From an uncultured Oscillospiraceae bacterium (lineage in GTDB: Bacteria > Bacillota > Clostridia > Oscillospirales > Oscillospiraceae): DNA of 12,937 nucleotides. Position 1 is the first letter of the stretch. The number at the start of each line of letters is the position of its first letter. Both the position numbers and the translations under genes were made by a program. The stretch is from assembly GCA_944385305.1 (NCBI GenBank), contig CALWWS010000171.1, forward strand, positions 1-12,937, written 5' to 3'. Under the pieces are notes generated by a model. That model was not told the DNA's origin and did no database searches. It worked only from the letters and a program-made list of their open reading frames with translations. This document shows positions 12,749 through 12,937 of this stretch, in pieces.

Positions 12749-12937
12749 TCAACCGCCCCCCAACAGGCTCACGGCTCCCAGGGCCAGAGCGGTGCCCAGG
12801 GCGATGGCCGCCCCGATGAGCAGGGCCTCCGCCCCCTTGCTGATGCCCGCCACCATGTCCCCCGCCATAATGTCCCGCATGGCGTTGGTGATGGCAACGC
12901 CGGGCACCAGGGCCATCAGCGCGCCGATGATCACAAG
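12749..12937 (-). CDS. ThrE-type exporter, large subunit (YjjP/DUF1212-like), C-terminal part only
   Basis: Only the last 63 codons lie in the window; the frame runs open through the right edge, so the true start is outside. The visible part contains the hallmark end of the DUF1212 domain: a helix with ALMALVPGVAITNAMRD, then IMAGDMVAGISKGAEALLIG and a final hydrophobic helix. In ThrE-type exporters the PGxxxTNAxRD and GD motifs belong to the transport domain. Together with the following gene it makes a split exporter, probably of threonine/serine or a small carboxylate. Confidence 0.85.
   Translation of the reverse strand, partial: LVIIGALMALVPGVAITNAMRDIMAGDMVAGISKGAEALLIGAAIALGTALALGAVSLLGGG

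Overview
The window looks like chromosomal DNA from a high-GC member of the Clostridia, most likely the Oscillospiraceae (Flavonifractor/Lawsonibacter-like). Three things point there: the rplU-prp-rpmA-obgE order typical of Firmicutes, an L27 precursor with the Firmicutes-type N-terminal extension cut by Prp, and strong codon GC bias combined with Gram-positive-type Shine-Dalgarno sites and A+T-rich promoters. The genus is inferred from gene content and style, not from a search. No mobile element, tRNA, rRNA, CRISPR array or phage gene was seen.

Layout. (1) 1-3625, plus strand: a PPP-type metallophosphoesterase, then the ribosomal protein operon rplU-prp-rpmA with its own near-consensus promoter and a candidate L21 leader, a strong terminator, and obgE. 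A bidirectional terminator separates obgE from the convergent gene that follows. (2) 3624-4445, minus strand: a TetR-type regulator with two tandem TetR N-terminal helix-turn-helix domains and one C-terminal domain. (3) 4446-4965: 520 bp with no protein gene but dense regulatory content. It holds the tetR promoter, a divergent consensus promoter followed about 100 nt later by a perfect intrinsic terminator (an unassigned small RNA), then a third promoter and a yybP-ykoY manganese riboswitch whose 3' strand also forms the 5' arm of a transcription terminator. (4) 4966-7596, plus strand: a type II P-type cation ATPase under that riboswitch, probably a Mn2+ (or Mn2+/Ca2+) exporter. (5) 7601-9880, minus strand: a short-chain dehydrogenase with its own promoter and, upstream of it, an overlapping ECF sigma/anti-sigma pair resembling SigV/RsiV. 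The sigma gene has a TTG start and a candidate self-recognised ECF promoter. (6) 9949-11504, minus strand: a DUF4358-like lipoprotein and a membrane-anchored SGNH/GDSL hydrolase joined by an ATGA overlap and closed by a terminator. (7) 11587-12937, minus strand: a YjjG-type HAD nucleotidase preceded by the two halves of a split ThrE-type exporter (YjjB-like complete, YjjP-like cut by the window edge).

How the parts fit. Region 1 couples ribosome production (L21, L27), processing of L27 by Prp and ribosome assembly by the Obg GTPase. Regions 3-4 form a metal homeostasis unit in which high Mn2+ should stabilise the aptamer, prevent the terminator and switch on the pump. Region 5 is a cell-envelope stress circuit, with RsiV-like proteins known as lysozyme receptors. 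The SGNH hydrolase/lipoprotein pair next to it is also extracytoplasmic, but has its own terminator, so a shared role is only a suggestion. The least explained part of the window is the double-HTH TetR protein together with the divergent orphan small RNA.
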